Source: Patulibacter medicamentivorans (lineage in GTDB: Bacteria > Actinomycetota > Thermoleophilia > Solirubrobacterales > Solirubrobacteraceae). From it: a stretch of DNA of 64,000 nt. The stretch spans positions 1-64,000 of the forward strand of contig NZ_AGUD01000011.1 of assembly GCF_000240225.1 (NCBI RefSeq). Reading direction: 5' to 3'. Within the stretch, counting starts at the first letter, position 1. Every line of letters begins with the position of its first letter. A program made the position numbers and the translations under genes. Below the pieces are notes generated by a model. It ran no database searches and was not told the origin of the DNA. It worked only from the letters and a program-made list of their open reading frames with translations. Shown here piece after piece: positions 53,710 through 61,689 of this stretch.

Positions 53710-55332
53710 ATGGTCCCGTCGCCCCTCCGGGGGCTCCCGGTCGTCGAGCAGACGCTGCCCGCGCTGCTCGAGCGCCAGGCCGCGAGCTACGGCGACAAGC
53801 CGCTGCTGCGCTTCGGCGACCTGACCCGCAGCTACGCCGAGGTCCGCGACGCGGCCGCGGCGACCGCCGGCGCCCTGCGCGAGGCCGGCCTGCGGCGCGG
53901 TGACCGGCTGGCGCTGATGTGCGAGAACCGGGTCGAGCTGCTCGACCAGATCCTCGCCTGCGCCTGGCTGGGTGCCGTCGCGGTCCCGCTGAACACGGCC
54001 CTGCGCGGCGAGCAGCTGGCCCACCAGCTGGAGAACTCCGGCGCGCGGATCCTGTCGATCGACACCGCGCTGGTCGACGTGCTCGGCTACCTGGATCCGC
54101 CCTCCGCGCTCGAGGTCGTGTGGGCGCTGGACGGCGTTCCCGAGCGGCCGCCGGCCGGCTACCGCGTGACCGCTCCGCCGCCGCCGGCCGCGCCGGTCGA
54201 CGCCGAGCCGGTCCGCCCCGGCGAGACCGCCGCGATCCTCTACACCTCGGGCACGACCGGCGTCTCGAAGGGCGTCTGCTGCCCCCAGACCCAGTTCTAC
54301 TGGTGGGGGGTGCTGGTCGGCGAGATGCTGGAGCTGGAGGAGGACGACGTCCTCTACACCTGCCTGCCGCTCTTCCACACCAACGCCCTGAACGCCTTCG
54401 TCCAGGCGCTGGTGGCGGGGGCGACCTACCACCTGGGACCGCGCTTCTCGGCCTCCCGCTTCTGGTCGCGCGCGGCCGAGGCGGGAGCGACCGTCACCTA
54501 CCTGCTGGGCGCGATGGTGAGCATCCTGCTGACTCGCCCGGAGGAGGCGGCCGACGCCGCCCACGGCGTGCGGCGCGCGCTGGCGCCCGGCTCGGCGCCG
54601 GACGACTTCGCCCGCTTCCGCGAGCGATTCGGCGTCCAGCTGGTCGAGGGCTACGGCTCGACGGAGACGAACTGCGCGATCGGCGCCTCGTGGCGCCATC
54701 AGCGGCCCGGTCTGATGGGGCCGGCGCGGGCGGGCTTCCACGCCCGGGTGGTCGACGCCGACGGCGTGCCGGTGCCGGACGGGACCGGCGGCGAGCTGGT
54801 GCTGCGCCACGACCCGTCGTTCGCCTTCGCGACCGGCTACTTCGCGATGCCGGAGAAGACGGTCGAGGCGTGGTCGGACCTGTGGTTCCACACCGGCGAC
54901 CGGGTCGTGCGCGACGCGGACGGCTGGTACCGCTTCACCGACCGGATCAAGGACGCGATCCGCCGTCGCGGCGAGAACATCTCGTCGTTCGAGGTCGAGC
55001 AGGCGCTGCGCGGCCACGCGGCCGTCGAGGCGGTCGCGGCGTTCCCCGTCGCCTCCGAGGTCGGGGAGGACGAGGTCGCGGTGGCGGTCGTCCCGCGCGC
55101 GGACGCGGCGGTCGACCCGGTCGACCTGATCCGCTGGTGCGAGCCGCGGCTGGCCTACTTCGCGATCCCGCGCTTCGTCCGGATCGTCGACGCCCTGCCC
55201 CTGACGCCGAACGGCAAGGTCCGCAAGGCCGAGCTGCGCGATCAGGGCGTGGTGCCCGGGACCTGGGACCGCGAGGCGGAGGGCGTGACGCTGAACCGCG
55301 GCGTCGTCGCGCGGGCCGACGCCGCCGGCTAG
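53710..55332 (+). CDS. Acyl-CoA ligase, AMP-binding family
   Basis: About 540 residues from ATG 53710 (GGAGG upstream); a GTG at 53626 overlapping the previous stop is the alternative, but would make the hairpin region coding. Adenylation motifs: YTSGTTGVSKGV (P-loop), EGYGSTETN, TGDRVVRDADGWYRFTDRIKDAIRRRGENIS and the C-terminal Lys in LTPNGKVRKAEL. It activates a carboxylic acid to its CoA ester via an acyl-adenylate, and would act on the acid made by the amidase and ALDHs. Confidence 0.92.
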   Translation: MVPSPLRGLPVVEQTLPALLERQAASYGDKPLLRFGDLTRSYAEVRDAAAATAGALREAGLRRGDRLALMCENRVELLDQILACAWLGAVAVPLNTALRGEQLAHQLENSGARILSIDTALVDVLGYLDPPSALEVVWALDGVPERPPAGYRVTAPPPPAAPVDAEPVRPGETAAILYTSGTTGVSKGVCCPQTQFYWWGVLVGEMLELEEDDVLYTCLPLFHTNALNAFVQALVAGATYHLGPRFSASRFWSRAAEAGATVTYLLGAMVSILLTRPEEAADAAHGVRRALAPGSAPDDFARFRERFGVQLVEGYGSTETNCAIGASWRHQRPGLMGPARAGFHARVVDADGVPVPDGTGGELVLRHDPSFAFATGYFAMPEKTVEAWSDLWFHTGDRVVRDADGWYRFTDRIKDAIRRRGENISSFEVEQALRGHAAVEAVAAFPVASEVGEDEVAVAVVPRADAAVDPVDLIRWCEPRLAYFAIPRFVRIVDALPLTPNGKVRKAELRDQGVVPGTWDREAEGVTLNRGVVARADAAG

Positions 55333-55937
55333 CTGCGACCGGGGCCGTCGCCGTGCTCGTTCGACGGGCCCGGCGACGCGCCCTGCAGCAGCCGGCGCAG
55401 CGCGCCGAGGGCGGCCTGGGTCTCCTCCTCGTCCTCGAACACCAGCTGCTGCAGCATCAGGCCGTCGAGGGCGGCGAAGACCAGCCGGGCCAGCGCCGGG
55501 TCGGCCGGCACGTCGGCCGTGGCGAGCGCCTGCGCGATCGCGTCGACGTAGCCGTCGTAGAGCGCTCGGACCTCGGGGCGCAGCGCCGGGCGGCGGCGGG
55601 CCTCGAGCGTCAGCTCGAACTGCGCGGCCTGGGCGTCCGGCGCCTCGCGGGCGACGGTCACCAGGTCGCGGGCGAGGTCCTCCAGCCGGCCGCTGTCGGG
55701 GACCAGCGAGGCGCCGTCGATCGAGGCCCGTGCGAGGGCGGCGAGCGTCTCGTGGACGAGCGCGTCGCGGGAGCCGAAGTGGTACGAGACGAGCCCGTGG
55801 GTGACGCCCGCCTCCTGGGCGACGGCGCGGTAGGTCAGCCCGCGGAACCCGTCGCGGGCGATCACCCGGGTCGCGGCCTCGAGCAGGGCGTCGCGCCCCT
55901 CGCTGTAGGCCGGGCGGTCGCGGGGGCGCGGCGGCAT
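55329..55937 (-). CDS. TetR-family transcriptional regulator
   Basis: 202 residues; the helix-turn-helix TYRAVAQEAGVTHGLVSYHFGSRDALV resembles BetI/UidR-like regulators. Its stop overlaps the convergent ligase stop by 4 bp. The target may be the M20 gene transcribed in the same direction upstream (55975). Confidence 0.88.
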   Translation of the reverse strand: MPPRPRDRPAYSEGRDALLEAATRVIARDGFRGLTYRAVAQEAGVTHGLVSYHFGSRDALVHETLAALARASIDGASLVPDSGRLEDLARDLVTVAREAPDAQAAQFELTLEARRRPALRPEVRALYDGYVDAIAQALATADVPADPALARLVFAALDGLMLQQLVFEDEEETQAALGALRRLLQGASPGPSNEHGDGPGRS

Positions 55938-55974
55938 CGCCCGAGGGTACGCGACGGGCGGTCGGGTCGGCCGC

Positions 55975-57201
55975 TCAGGCAGCGAGCGCCACCGCGTCGC
56001 GCTCCAGCAGCGTCAGGACCGAGCGGACGAACAGCCGGACGCCCATCGGCAGCGCGTCCTCGTCGATGTCGAAGCGCGAGTCGTGGTGGTCGGCGGTGAT
56101 CCCCTTGGCGACGTTGCCGGCGCCCAGCAGGACGAAGCAGGCGGGCGCCTCGCGCGCGAACGCGGAGAAGTCCTCGCCCGGCATCACCGGCGGCCGCTCG
56201 ACGACCGCGTCGGGGCCGAACAGCGCGCCGGCGGCCTCGGCGACGACGCCGGCGGTCGCCGGGTCGTTGACGACCGCGTCGTACCCCCGCACGTACTCGT
56301 AGTCGCAGGTGGCGCCGTGGGCGGCGCAGAGACCGGCGGCGACCTCGCCGATCCGCCGCTCCAGCAGGTCGCGGACCGCGGGGTCGAACATGTTCGTGCC
56401 GCCGCCGATCGTCGCCGTCGCCGGAATCACCCCGACCGAGCGGCCGGCGTGCAGCTCGGTGACGCCGACCACGGCCGGCTCCAGCGGATCGACCTCGCGC
56501 GCGACCAGGTGCTGCAGGTTGGTCACGATCTGGGCGGCGATCGCGATCGGGTCGATCGCGGCGTGGGGGGCGCCGATGTGGCCGGGGCGGCCGCGGACCT
56601 CGATCGTGAAGACGTCGCAGGCCGCCATCACGCGGCCGGGGTTGACCATCACGGTGCCGATCGGCAGCGGCGCCCACAGGTGCAGGCCGAGGACCCGGTC
56701 GACGCCGCGCATCACGCCGGCGGCGACCATCTGCGAGGCCCCGCCGGGCAGCGCCTCCTCGCCGGGCTCGAAGAGGAAGCGGACCTCGCCGGCCAGCTGC
56801 TCGCGGAGCCCGGAGAGGACGGTCGCGGCAGCGAGCAGGATCGCGGTGTGGCCGTCGTGGCCGCACGCGTGCATCACGCCGGGGGTCCGCGAGGCGAACG
56901 GCAGGCCGGTCTGCTCCTCGATCGGCAGCGCGTCGATGTCGGCGCGGACGGCGATCGTCGGACCGGGGCGGGCGCCGGCCAGGCGGCCGACCACCGCGGT
57001 CCCGACGGGACGCTCGACGGTGACGCCGGGCAGCGCCTCCAGCCGCTCCTGGATCCAGGCGGCGGTCCGCTGCTCCTCGAACGACAGCTCGGGGTGCTGG
57101 TGCAGGTGACGGCGCCAAAGGACCGCGGAGGGCGCGACCTGATCCACCAGCCGCTCGGTCTCGGTGAGCATCAGGCGCCAGGCTGCCAGTGATCTATCCA
57201 T
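55975..57201 (-). CDS. M20-family amidohydrolase (IAA-conjugate / hippurate hydrolase type)
   Basis: 408 residues: metal-binding HACGHDGH at about 104, HPELSFEEQRTAAW near the N-terminus, GxEDFSAFAREAP near the C-terminus and a central lid domain. The M20D group cleaves N-acyl amino acids, including hippurate and plant indole-acetyl conjugates. Within this block it could release an arylacetic acid from an amino-acid conjugate. The start is uncertain: ATG 57201 or ATG 57171, neither with a good ribosome site. Confidence 0.88.
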   Translation of the reverse strand: MDRSLAAWRLMLTETERLVDQVAPSAVLWRRHLHQHPELSFEEQRTAAWIQERLEALPGVTVERPVGTAVVGRLAGARPGPTIAVRADIDALPIEEQTGLPFASRTPGVMHACGHDGHTAILLAAATVLSGLREQLAGEVRFLFEPGEEALPGGASQMVAAGVMRGVDRVLGLHLWAPLPIGTVMVNPGRVMAACDVFTIEVRGRPGHIGAPHAAIDPIAIAAQIVTNLQHLVAREVDPLEPAVVGVTELHAGRSVGVIPATATIGGGTNMFDPAVRDLLERRIGEVAAGLCAAHGATCDYEYVRGYDAVVNDPATAGVVAEAAGALFGPDAVVERPPVMPGEDFSAFAREAPACFVLLGAGNVAKGITADHHDSRFDIDEDALPMGVRLFVRSVLTLLERDAVALAA

Positions 57202-57215
57202 CTGTCAAGCTGATG

Positions 57216-57240
57216 ATCTGCTTGTGACAACGCTGCTATG
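57216..57240 (+). promoter_or_regulatory. Shared regulatory element, aldoxime dehydratase promoter
   Basis: ATCTGCTT-GTGACAA-CGCTGCTATG. The terminal TATGAC (57237-57242) can serve as -10, placing transcription start about 10 bases before the ATG at 57259. The same layout occurs at 58.4 kb. Confidence 0.6.
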
Positions 57241-57258
57241 ACGAGTTATGGTGCGACG

Positions 57259-58293
57259 ATGTCCGAGCGATCAGCCGCGCCGGCCGTCGACCCGCTGGAG
57301 CCCCGCCCCCGGCGGGCGCCTCCGGGCCACTGGCCTGACTTCACGACCTACTTCCTGCGCTACCCGCCGGGTCTCCAGGAGGTCGTCCGGGTGACCTTCG
57401 CCGCCTCGGGTCCCGGCGCCTGCGCCTTCGTCGACCGGGCGATCGAGCTGCTGCACGGTCCCGACGGGGCGCGGACGGTCGAGCGGGGGCGGGTGCTGGT
57501 ACCGGCGGATCCCGAGACCCAGCTCGTCATCGCCTACTGGGACGATCCGGTCGCCCACCGTCGCTGGGCGGGGAGCGCGGCGGTCGAGGGGCTGCTCGAC
57601 GGGCCGGCGCCGCCGGCCCACTGGTGCGAGACGGCGGTCCTGCCGCTGACCCACAGCGAGGCCCACTTCGGCCAGCGGACCCGCCAGACCGGCCTCGGCC
57701 GGCTGGAGGGCACTCGCCACGAGTTCTGCCCGATGGTCGGCTACTGGGGCGCGGCCCGCGACCGGATCCCCGCGTCCGCAGACGACGAGCTGGAGCCGGG
57801 CGCGATGGTGCCCGGCCCGATCGCCGGCGGGTCGGGCGACCAGTGGATCGTCGCCCCGGCGAACCTCTGCACCATCCGCACCTCGCAGGACTGGCACGGC
57901 GCGCCCGCCGACCACCTGGCCTGGTACCGCGAGCAGGTCGAGCCGGTCCTGCGGGCGGGCGTCGAGCACCTGCACGGCGCGCCCCACGAGTCCGGCTGCG
58001 TGGCGGTCCGCTACGTCCAGGAGACCGATCTGGAGGGTGCCGACGTCGACCGCACCTGCGTCCTGGCCCACTTCCGCTCGCTCGGCCACCTGGAGGCGTG
58101 GGCCCGCGACCACCCGACCCACCACGCGATCTTCGCCTCGGCGATGGAGATGGTCCGCCGCTTCGGCGACGACCTGGGGATCCGGCTCTTCCACGAGGTC
58201 AGCGTGCTGCCCCTCGGCCGCTGCCACGGGCGCTACGTCGGCTGCGCCGACGACGCCGGCCTGCTGCGGCGGGTCGACGACGAGGCGGCGTGA
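57259..58293 (+). CDS. oxd: Haem-containing aldoxime dehydratase
   Basis: 344 residues from ATG 57259; an ATG at 57238 lies inside the promoter element. The protein has the ferredoxin-like pairs of the dehydratase-haem family: GYWGAARDRIPASADDE, ANLCTIRTSQDW, LGHLEAWARDHPTHHAIF with the likely proximal haem His, and LFHEVSVLP with the likely distal catalytic His. It dehydrates aldoximes to nitriles using ferrous haem. With nitrile hydratase, amidase and CoA ligase in the same window it completes the aldoxime-nitrile pathway. Confidence 0.9.
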   Translation: MSERSAAPAVDPLEPRPRRAPPGHWPDFTTYFLRYPPGLQEVVRVTFAASGPGACAFVDRAIELLHGPDGARTVERGRVLVPADPETQLVIAYWDDPVAHRRWAGSAAVEGLLDGPAPPAHWCETAVLPLTHSEAHFGQRTRQTGLGRLEGTRHEFCPMVGYWGAARDRIPASADDELEPGAMVPGPIAGGSGDQWIVAPANLCTIRTSQDWHGAPADHLAWYREQVEPVLRAGVEHLHGAPHESGCVAVRYVQETDLEGADVDRTCVLAHFRSLGHLEAWARDHPTHHAIFASAMEMVRRFGDDLGIRLFHEVSVLPLGRCHGRYVGCADDAGLLRRVDDEAA

Positions 58294-58329
58294 TCCCACG
58301 GGCCCGGCCGACGGGCATTACGATCGTCA

Positions 58330-58353
58330 TATCTGCGGAGTCCTATGCAGATA
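58330..58353. promoter_or_regulatory. Perfect inverted repeat TATCTGC-N10-GCAGATA
   Basis: Perfect 7-bp arms (58330-58336, 58347-58353) in the gap before the thiolase-like gene, 65 bp upstream of the shared element. The half-site TCTGC/GCAGA is the same as in that element, so it may be a second site for the same regulator. Confidence 0.5.
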
Positions 58354-58414
58354 GTTGGCGATCCCTGTCGGCGGCCGACCTTCGGGGCCCGCGGCGAAGG
58401 CGGCTTCGTGGCTA

Positions 58415-58444
58415 TTGATCTGCATGGAACGACGCTGGTATGGT
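58415..58444 (+). promoter_or_regulatory. Promoter of the thiolase-like operon with shared element
   Basis: TTGATC (58415-58420), 18 bp, TATGGT (58439-58444). The element ATCTGCAT-GGAACGA-CGCTGGTATG (58418-58442) fills the core promoter. The predicted start is near 58451, 15 bases before ATG 58466. Confidence 0.65.
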
Positions 58445-58465
58445 GACTTTCGTGGGAGACGCCTG

Positions 58466-59632
58466 ATGAGGACCACGGCGGGAGGCGCTGACGGCGAGGC
58501 CGTGATCGCGGCCGCGTACGAGGCGCGCTACGAGCGCCATCCGGCCGCCGGGCGCGACACCACGGCGCTGCTCGCCGAGGCGTTCGCGGGCGCGCTGGAG
58601 GAGGCCGGCCTGACCGCCGCCGACGTCGACGGCCTGGGCGTCGCCTCGTTCTCGCTCCAGCCCGACCACGCGATCGACCTCTGCTGGCGGCTCGGGATCA
58701 CCGTTCGCTGGCTGATGGAGGACCCGCACGGCGGCGCCAGCGCGGTCAACCTGCTGCAGCACGCGGTGCGGGCGGTCGAGGCCGGCGACGCCGAGACGAT
58801 CGTGCTGCTGGCCGGCGACCACCTCGACCGGGCGGCGTTCGCGCGGCTGGTCCGCCAGTACAACCGGGCGACCGCCGAGCAGCTGGTGCCGCTCGGCTAC
58901 CCGGGGCCGAACGCGCTCTTCGCGATGCTGACGACCCGCTACGGCGAGGCCCACGGGCTCGACCGCGAGGACCTCGGCTGCGTGCCGGTCGCCCAGCGGG
59001 CCTGGGCCGGGCGCAACCCCGGCGCCGTCTACCGCGCGCCGCTGAGCTTCGAGGAGTACCTGGCCGCGCCACCGGTGGCGACGCCGCTGACCCGCTACGA
59101 CTGCGTGCCGGTCGTCGCCGGGGCCGACGCGATCGTCGTCACCCGCCGCGAGCGGGCCGCCGGCCCGACGGTGCGGGTGCGGGCGATCGCCCAGCTCCAC
59201 AACGACGACCAGCAGCAGGACGACCGGCTGCGGTCCGGCTTCGCGACGCTCGCGCCCGACCTCTGGCGGACGGCCGGCGTGGGGCCGGAGGACGTCGACG
59301 CGGCCTACGTCTACGACGACTACCCGGTGATGGCGGTCGTCCAGGCGGCCGACCTGGGCCTGGTCCCCGGCGGCGACCTGCGCCGCTGGCTGCGCCGGAC
59401 CCTGGTCGAGGAGGCGTGGCCGCTGAACACCTCCGGCGGGCAGCTCTCGGCCGGGCAGGCAGGCGCGGCTGCCGGGTTGCACGGGGTCGTCGAGGCGGTC
59501 CAGCAGCTGCGCGGCCGCGCTGGCGAGCGCCAGGTCCCGGCCTGCGAGCTGGCCGTCGTGACCGGCTACGGCATGGTCCTCTACCGCCACGGCGCCTGCC
59601 ACGGCGCCGCCGTCCTGGAGCGGCTGTCGTGA
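58466..59632 (+). CDS. Thiolase-fold protein of the lipid-transfer/Ltp2 aldolase group, no nucleophilic Cys
   Basis: 388 residues of thiolase fold, but the nucleophile loop reads DPHGGASAVNLL with no Cys, and the C-terminal His loop reads GGQLSAGQAGAAAG (Gln for His). Such proteins pair with a DUF35 partner; from memory, Ltp2-ChsH2 uses this arrangement for retro-aldol cleavage of beta-hydroxyacyl-CoA side chains. The next gene is exactly such a DUF35 protein, translationally coupled (GTGA). It could shorten a CoA-activated intermediate from the nitrile/acid route. Confidence 0.8.
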   Translation: MRTTAGGADGEAVIAAAYEARYERHPAAGRDTTALLAEAFAGALEEAGLTAADVDGLGVASFSLQPDHAIDLCWRLGITVRWLMEDPHGGASAVNLLQHAVRAVEAGDAETIVLLAGDHLDRAAFARLVRQYNRATAEQLVPLGYPGPNALFAMLTTRYGEAHGLDREDLGCVPVAQRAWAGRNPGAVYRAPLSFEEYLAAPPVATPLTRYDCVPVVAGADAIVVTRRERAAGPTVRVRAIAQLHNDDQQQDDRLRSGFATLAPDLWRTAGVGPEDVDAAYVYDDYPVMAVVQAADLGLVPGGDLRRWLRRTLVEEAWPLNTSGGQLSAGQAGAAAGLHGVVEAVQQLRGRAGERQVPACELAVVTGYGMVLYRHGACHGAAVLERLS

Positions 59633-59934
59633 GCACCCCGCTGCGGATCCCGATCTGCGATCGCTGCGCGCTGGCGCTCTGGCCGCCGCGCACGCTCTGC
59701 CCCCGCTGCGGCGGCGGGGCGTGGCGCGAGGGCGACGGCTCCCGGGGGCGCGCCGAGCAGACGACCGACCTGACCGGCGACGGCGCGCCGCGGCTGGCGA
59801 CCGTCCGGCTCGACGCCGGGCCGGTGGTGATCGCCCGCGCGCCGGGCGTCGCCGCGGGCGACCGCGTGACGCTCTCGCTCGACGCCGGCGCCCTCCAGGC
59901 CGACCCCGACCCCGGGAGCCACGATCGCGGATGA
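59629..59934 (+). CDS. DUF35/OB-fold zinc-ribbon partner protein
   Basis: 101 residues from GTG 59629. The N-terminal zinc ribbon is CDRC-N10-CPRC; the OB-fold part is unusually short and ends in a disordered DPDPGSHDRG. DUF35 proteins bind CoA-ester tails and complex with Ltp-type thiolase-fold enzymes. It overlaps the genes on both sides by 4 bp. Confidence 0.8.
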   Translation: MSTPLRIPICDRCALALWPPRTLCPRCGGGAWREGDGSRGRAEQTTDLTGDGAPRLATVRLDAGPVVIARAPGVAAGDRVTLSLDAGALQADPDPGSHDRG

Positions 59935-60746
59935 GCTTCCTGACCACCCCCGACGGCACTCGGCTGCGGATCAGCGACCGCGGCGACGGGCCCCCGATCC
60001 TGCTCGTCCACGGCTGGAAGGGCTCGCATCGGCTGTGGGACCGGACCGCCGAGCGGCTGCTGGGCCGCCACCGCGTGGTCCGCTTCGATCTACGGGGGAT
60101 GGGGGAGTCCGACAAGCCGCGCGGGCCCTACGACTTCGACCGGATGGCCGACGACGTCGGTGCGGTGATCCGCCAGCTGGAGCTGGAGGACGTGACGCTG
60201 GTCGGCTGGTCGATGGGCTGCACCGTCTCGCTCAGCTACCTGGAGCGGGACGGCCACGGCGTCGGCCGGGTGGTGTTGACCAACGGGCCGCTGCGGCTGA
60301 CCCGGGCCGACGACTTCCCCCACGCGATGCCGGCCGAGCAGTTCGACGGCTACCTGGCCGAGCTGGCCGGCGGCTGGCCGGCCAGCGAGCGCGAGTTCCA
60401 GCGCGAGTCGCTGCTGCCCGACGCCGACCCGGCGATCCTCGACTGGCTCTACGCGGTGGCGCTGCAGACGCCGCTCGACGTCGCGCTGGAGATCGTCCGC
60501 GCCCAGGCCCGGCTCGACATGCGGGCCGCGGTCGCGCGGCTGCGGGTGCCGGTGCTGGCCGCCTACGCCGACGGCGACCCGTACTACCCGACCAGCCTGG
60601 CCGACCACATCGCGGCCTGCGCGCCCGACGGCCGGGCCGTCATCTTCCGGGCGAGCGCCCACTGCACGCCGATCGAGGAGGCGCCCGCCTACGCGGACGT
60701 CCTCTCGCGCTTCGCCACCGACCCCGACTCGCTTCCGACCTCGTAG
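59931..60746 (+). CDS. Alpha/beta hydrolase
   Basis: 271 residues: oxyanion HGW motif (LLVHGWKGS), nucleophile Ser in GWSMGC, acid Asp in YADGDPYY and catalytic His in SAHCTPIEE. The fold covers esterases, C-C hydrolases, thioesterases and haloperoxidase-like enzymes; the substrate is not determined. ATGA overlap with the DUF35 gene. Confidence 0.88.
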   Translation: MSFLTTPDGTRLRISDRGDGPPILLVHGWKGSHRLWDRTAERLLGRHRVVRFDLRGMGESDKPRGPYDFDRMADDVGAVIRQLELEDVTLVGWSMGCTVSLSYLERDGHGVGRVVLTNGPLRLTRADDFPHAMPAEQFDGYLAELAGGWPASEREFQRESLLPDADPAILDWLYAVALQTPLDVALEIVRAQARLDMRAAVARLRVPVLAAYADGDPYYPTSLADHIAACAPDGRAVIFRASAHCTPIEEAPAYADVLSRFATDPDSLPTS

Positions 60747-60761
60747 ACCCGAAGGAGCACC

Positions 60762-61541
60762 ATGTCCGATCCCCGCCTGAAGAACCTGCTCGACGGCCTG
60801 GCCGACGGATCGGTCCAGGTCGTCGACCTGACCCAGCCGCTGAGCGAGACGACGCCGGTGCTGGTCCTGCCCGACCCGTTCGCCAACACGCCGCACCTCT
60901 CGCGCAAGCGGCTCTCGCGCTACGACGCCGACGGCCCGGCGTGGGCCTGGGACGTGCTCGAGCTGGGCGAGCACACCGGCACCCACCTGGACGCGCCGAT
61001 CCACTGGATCACCGGCAAGGAGGGCGAGGACGTCGCCTCGATCCCGCCGGCGCGCCTGGTCGGGCCCGCCGTGGTGATCGACCGCACGGCGGCGGTCGCG
61101 GAGGACCCCGGCTACCTGCTGACGGTCGCCGACCTGGAGGCGCACGAGGTCGAGCACGGGCCGATCCAGCCCGGCTCGTGGGTGCTCTTCCGGACCGGCT
61201 GGTCGGCCCGCGCCAACGACGAGGCGGCGTTCCTCAACGCCGGCGCCGAGGGTCCCGTGACCCCGGGCCCGGACGTCGAGGCGTCGCGGTGGCTGGCCGA
61301 GCACCCGAACGTCGTCGGCTTCGGGGTCGAGACGGTCGGGATCGACGCCGGCGCGGCCGGCGGCTTCGACCCGGGCTTCCCCGTCCACAACTTCCTGCTC
61401 GGCGCCGGCCGCTACGGCCTCACGCAGCTGGCCAACCTCGATGCGCTGCCGGCCTCCGGCGCGCTGATCGTGGTCGCCCCGCTGAAGCTGGTCGACGGCA
61501 CCGGCAGCCCGTCGCGGGTGCTCGCCTTCGTCGAGCGCTGA
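60762..61541 (+). CDS. Cyclase-family (kynurenine formamidase-like) metal hydrolase
   Basis: 259 residues with the HxGTHxDxPxH metal motif (GEHTGTHLDAPIHW) and ETVGIDAGAAGGFDPGFPVHNFLL. The family hydrolyses N-formyl amines, lactones and isatin-like amides. It follows the hydrolase gene by 15 bp with GAAGGAG before its ATG. Confidence 0.87.
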   Translation: MSDPRLKNLLDGLADGSVQVVDLTQPLSETTPVLVLPDPFANTPHLSRKRLSRYDADGPAWAWDVLELGEHTGTHLDAPIHWITGKEGEDVASIPPARLVGPAVVIDRTAAVAEDPGYLLTVADLEAHEVEHGPIQPGSWVLFRTGWSARANDEAAFLNAGAEGPVTPGPDVEASRWLAEHPNVVGFGVETVGIDAGAAGGFDPGFPVHNFLLGAGRYGLTQLANLDALPASGALIVVAPLKLVDGTGSPSRVLAFVER

Positions 61542-61564
61542 GCCGCCGCGTGGCCCATTAATAC

Positions 61565-61610
61565 GTCAACTATTTTACGGGTTGACATCACTGGTCGAGC
61601 GTCCGAGCAT
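61565..61610 (+). promoter_or_regulatory. FadR-like operator and promoter
   Basis: GTCAAC-TATTTTACGG-GTTGAC (61565-61586) is a perfect 6-bp inverted repeat, 18 of 22 bases identical to the site at 63255. TTGACA (61582-61587), 17 bp, GAGCAT (61605-61610) forms the promoter. The predicted start is close to the leader ATG at 61618. Confidence 0.65.
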
Positions 61611-61617
61611 GGCGTCC

Positions 61618-61689
61618 ATGACGCTGCTCTCGCCCGACCGCGCTCCGCGCCCGACCCGAGTCCGACCCACGAGCGGGGGTCGGGCGTGA
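61618..61689 (+). CDS. Putative 23-residue leader peptide before the dehydrogenase gene
   Basis: ATG at 61618 begins a 23-codon Arg/Pro-rich frame (MTLLSPDRAPRP...SGGRA) that ends with TGA overlapping the GTG start of the next gene (61686-61689). It would be read from an essentially leaderless mRNA. Two arms in it can pair with the region around the downstream GTG. Confidence 0.5.
   Translation: MTLLSPDRAPRPTRVRPTSGGRA
61631..61686 (+). promoter_or_regulatory. Competing hairpins covering the dehydrogenase start
   Basis: CGCCCGACC (61631-61639) and CGCCCGACCC (61648-61657) are both complementary to GGGTCGGGCG (61677-61686), which holds the purine-rich start region and reaches the GTG. Ribosomes translating the leader peptide would open these helices. 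Confidence 0.5.

Noticed and set aside
57203-57229. TGTCA...TGACA repeat and TTGACA near the M20 gene start as a fourth FadR-like site
   Set aside because: Arms match only over 5 bp, spacing differs from the other sites, and no -10 is found at a suitable distance.
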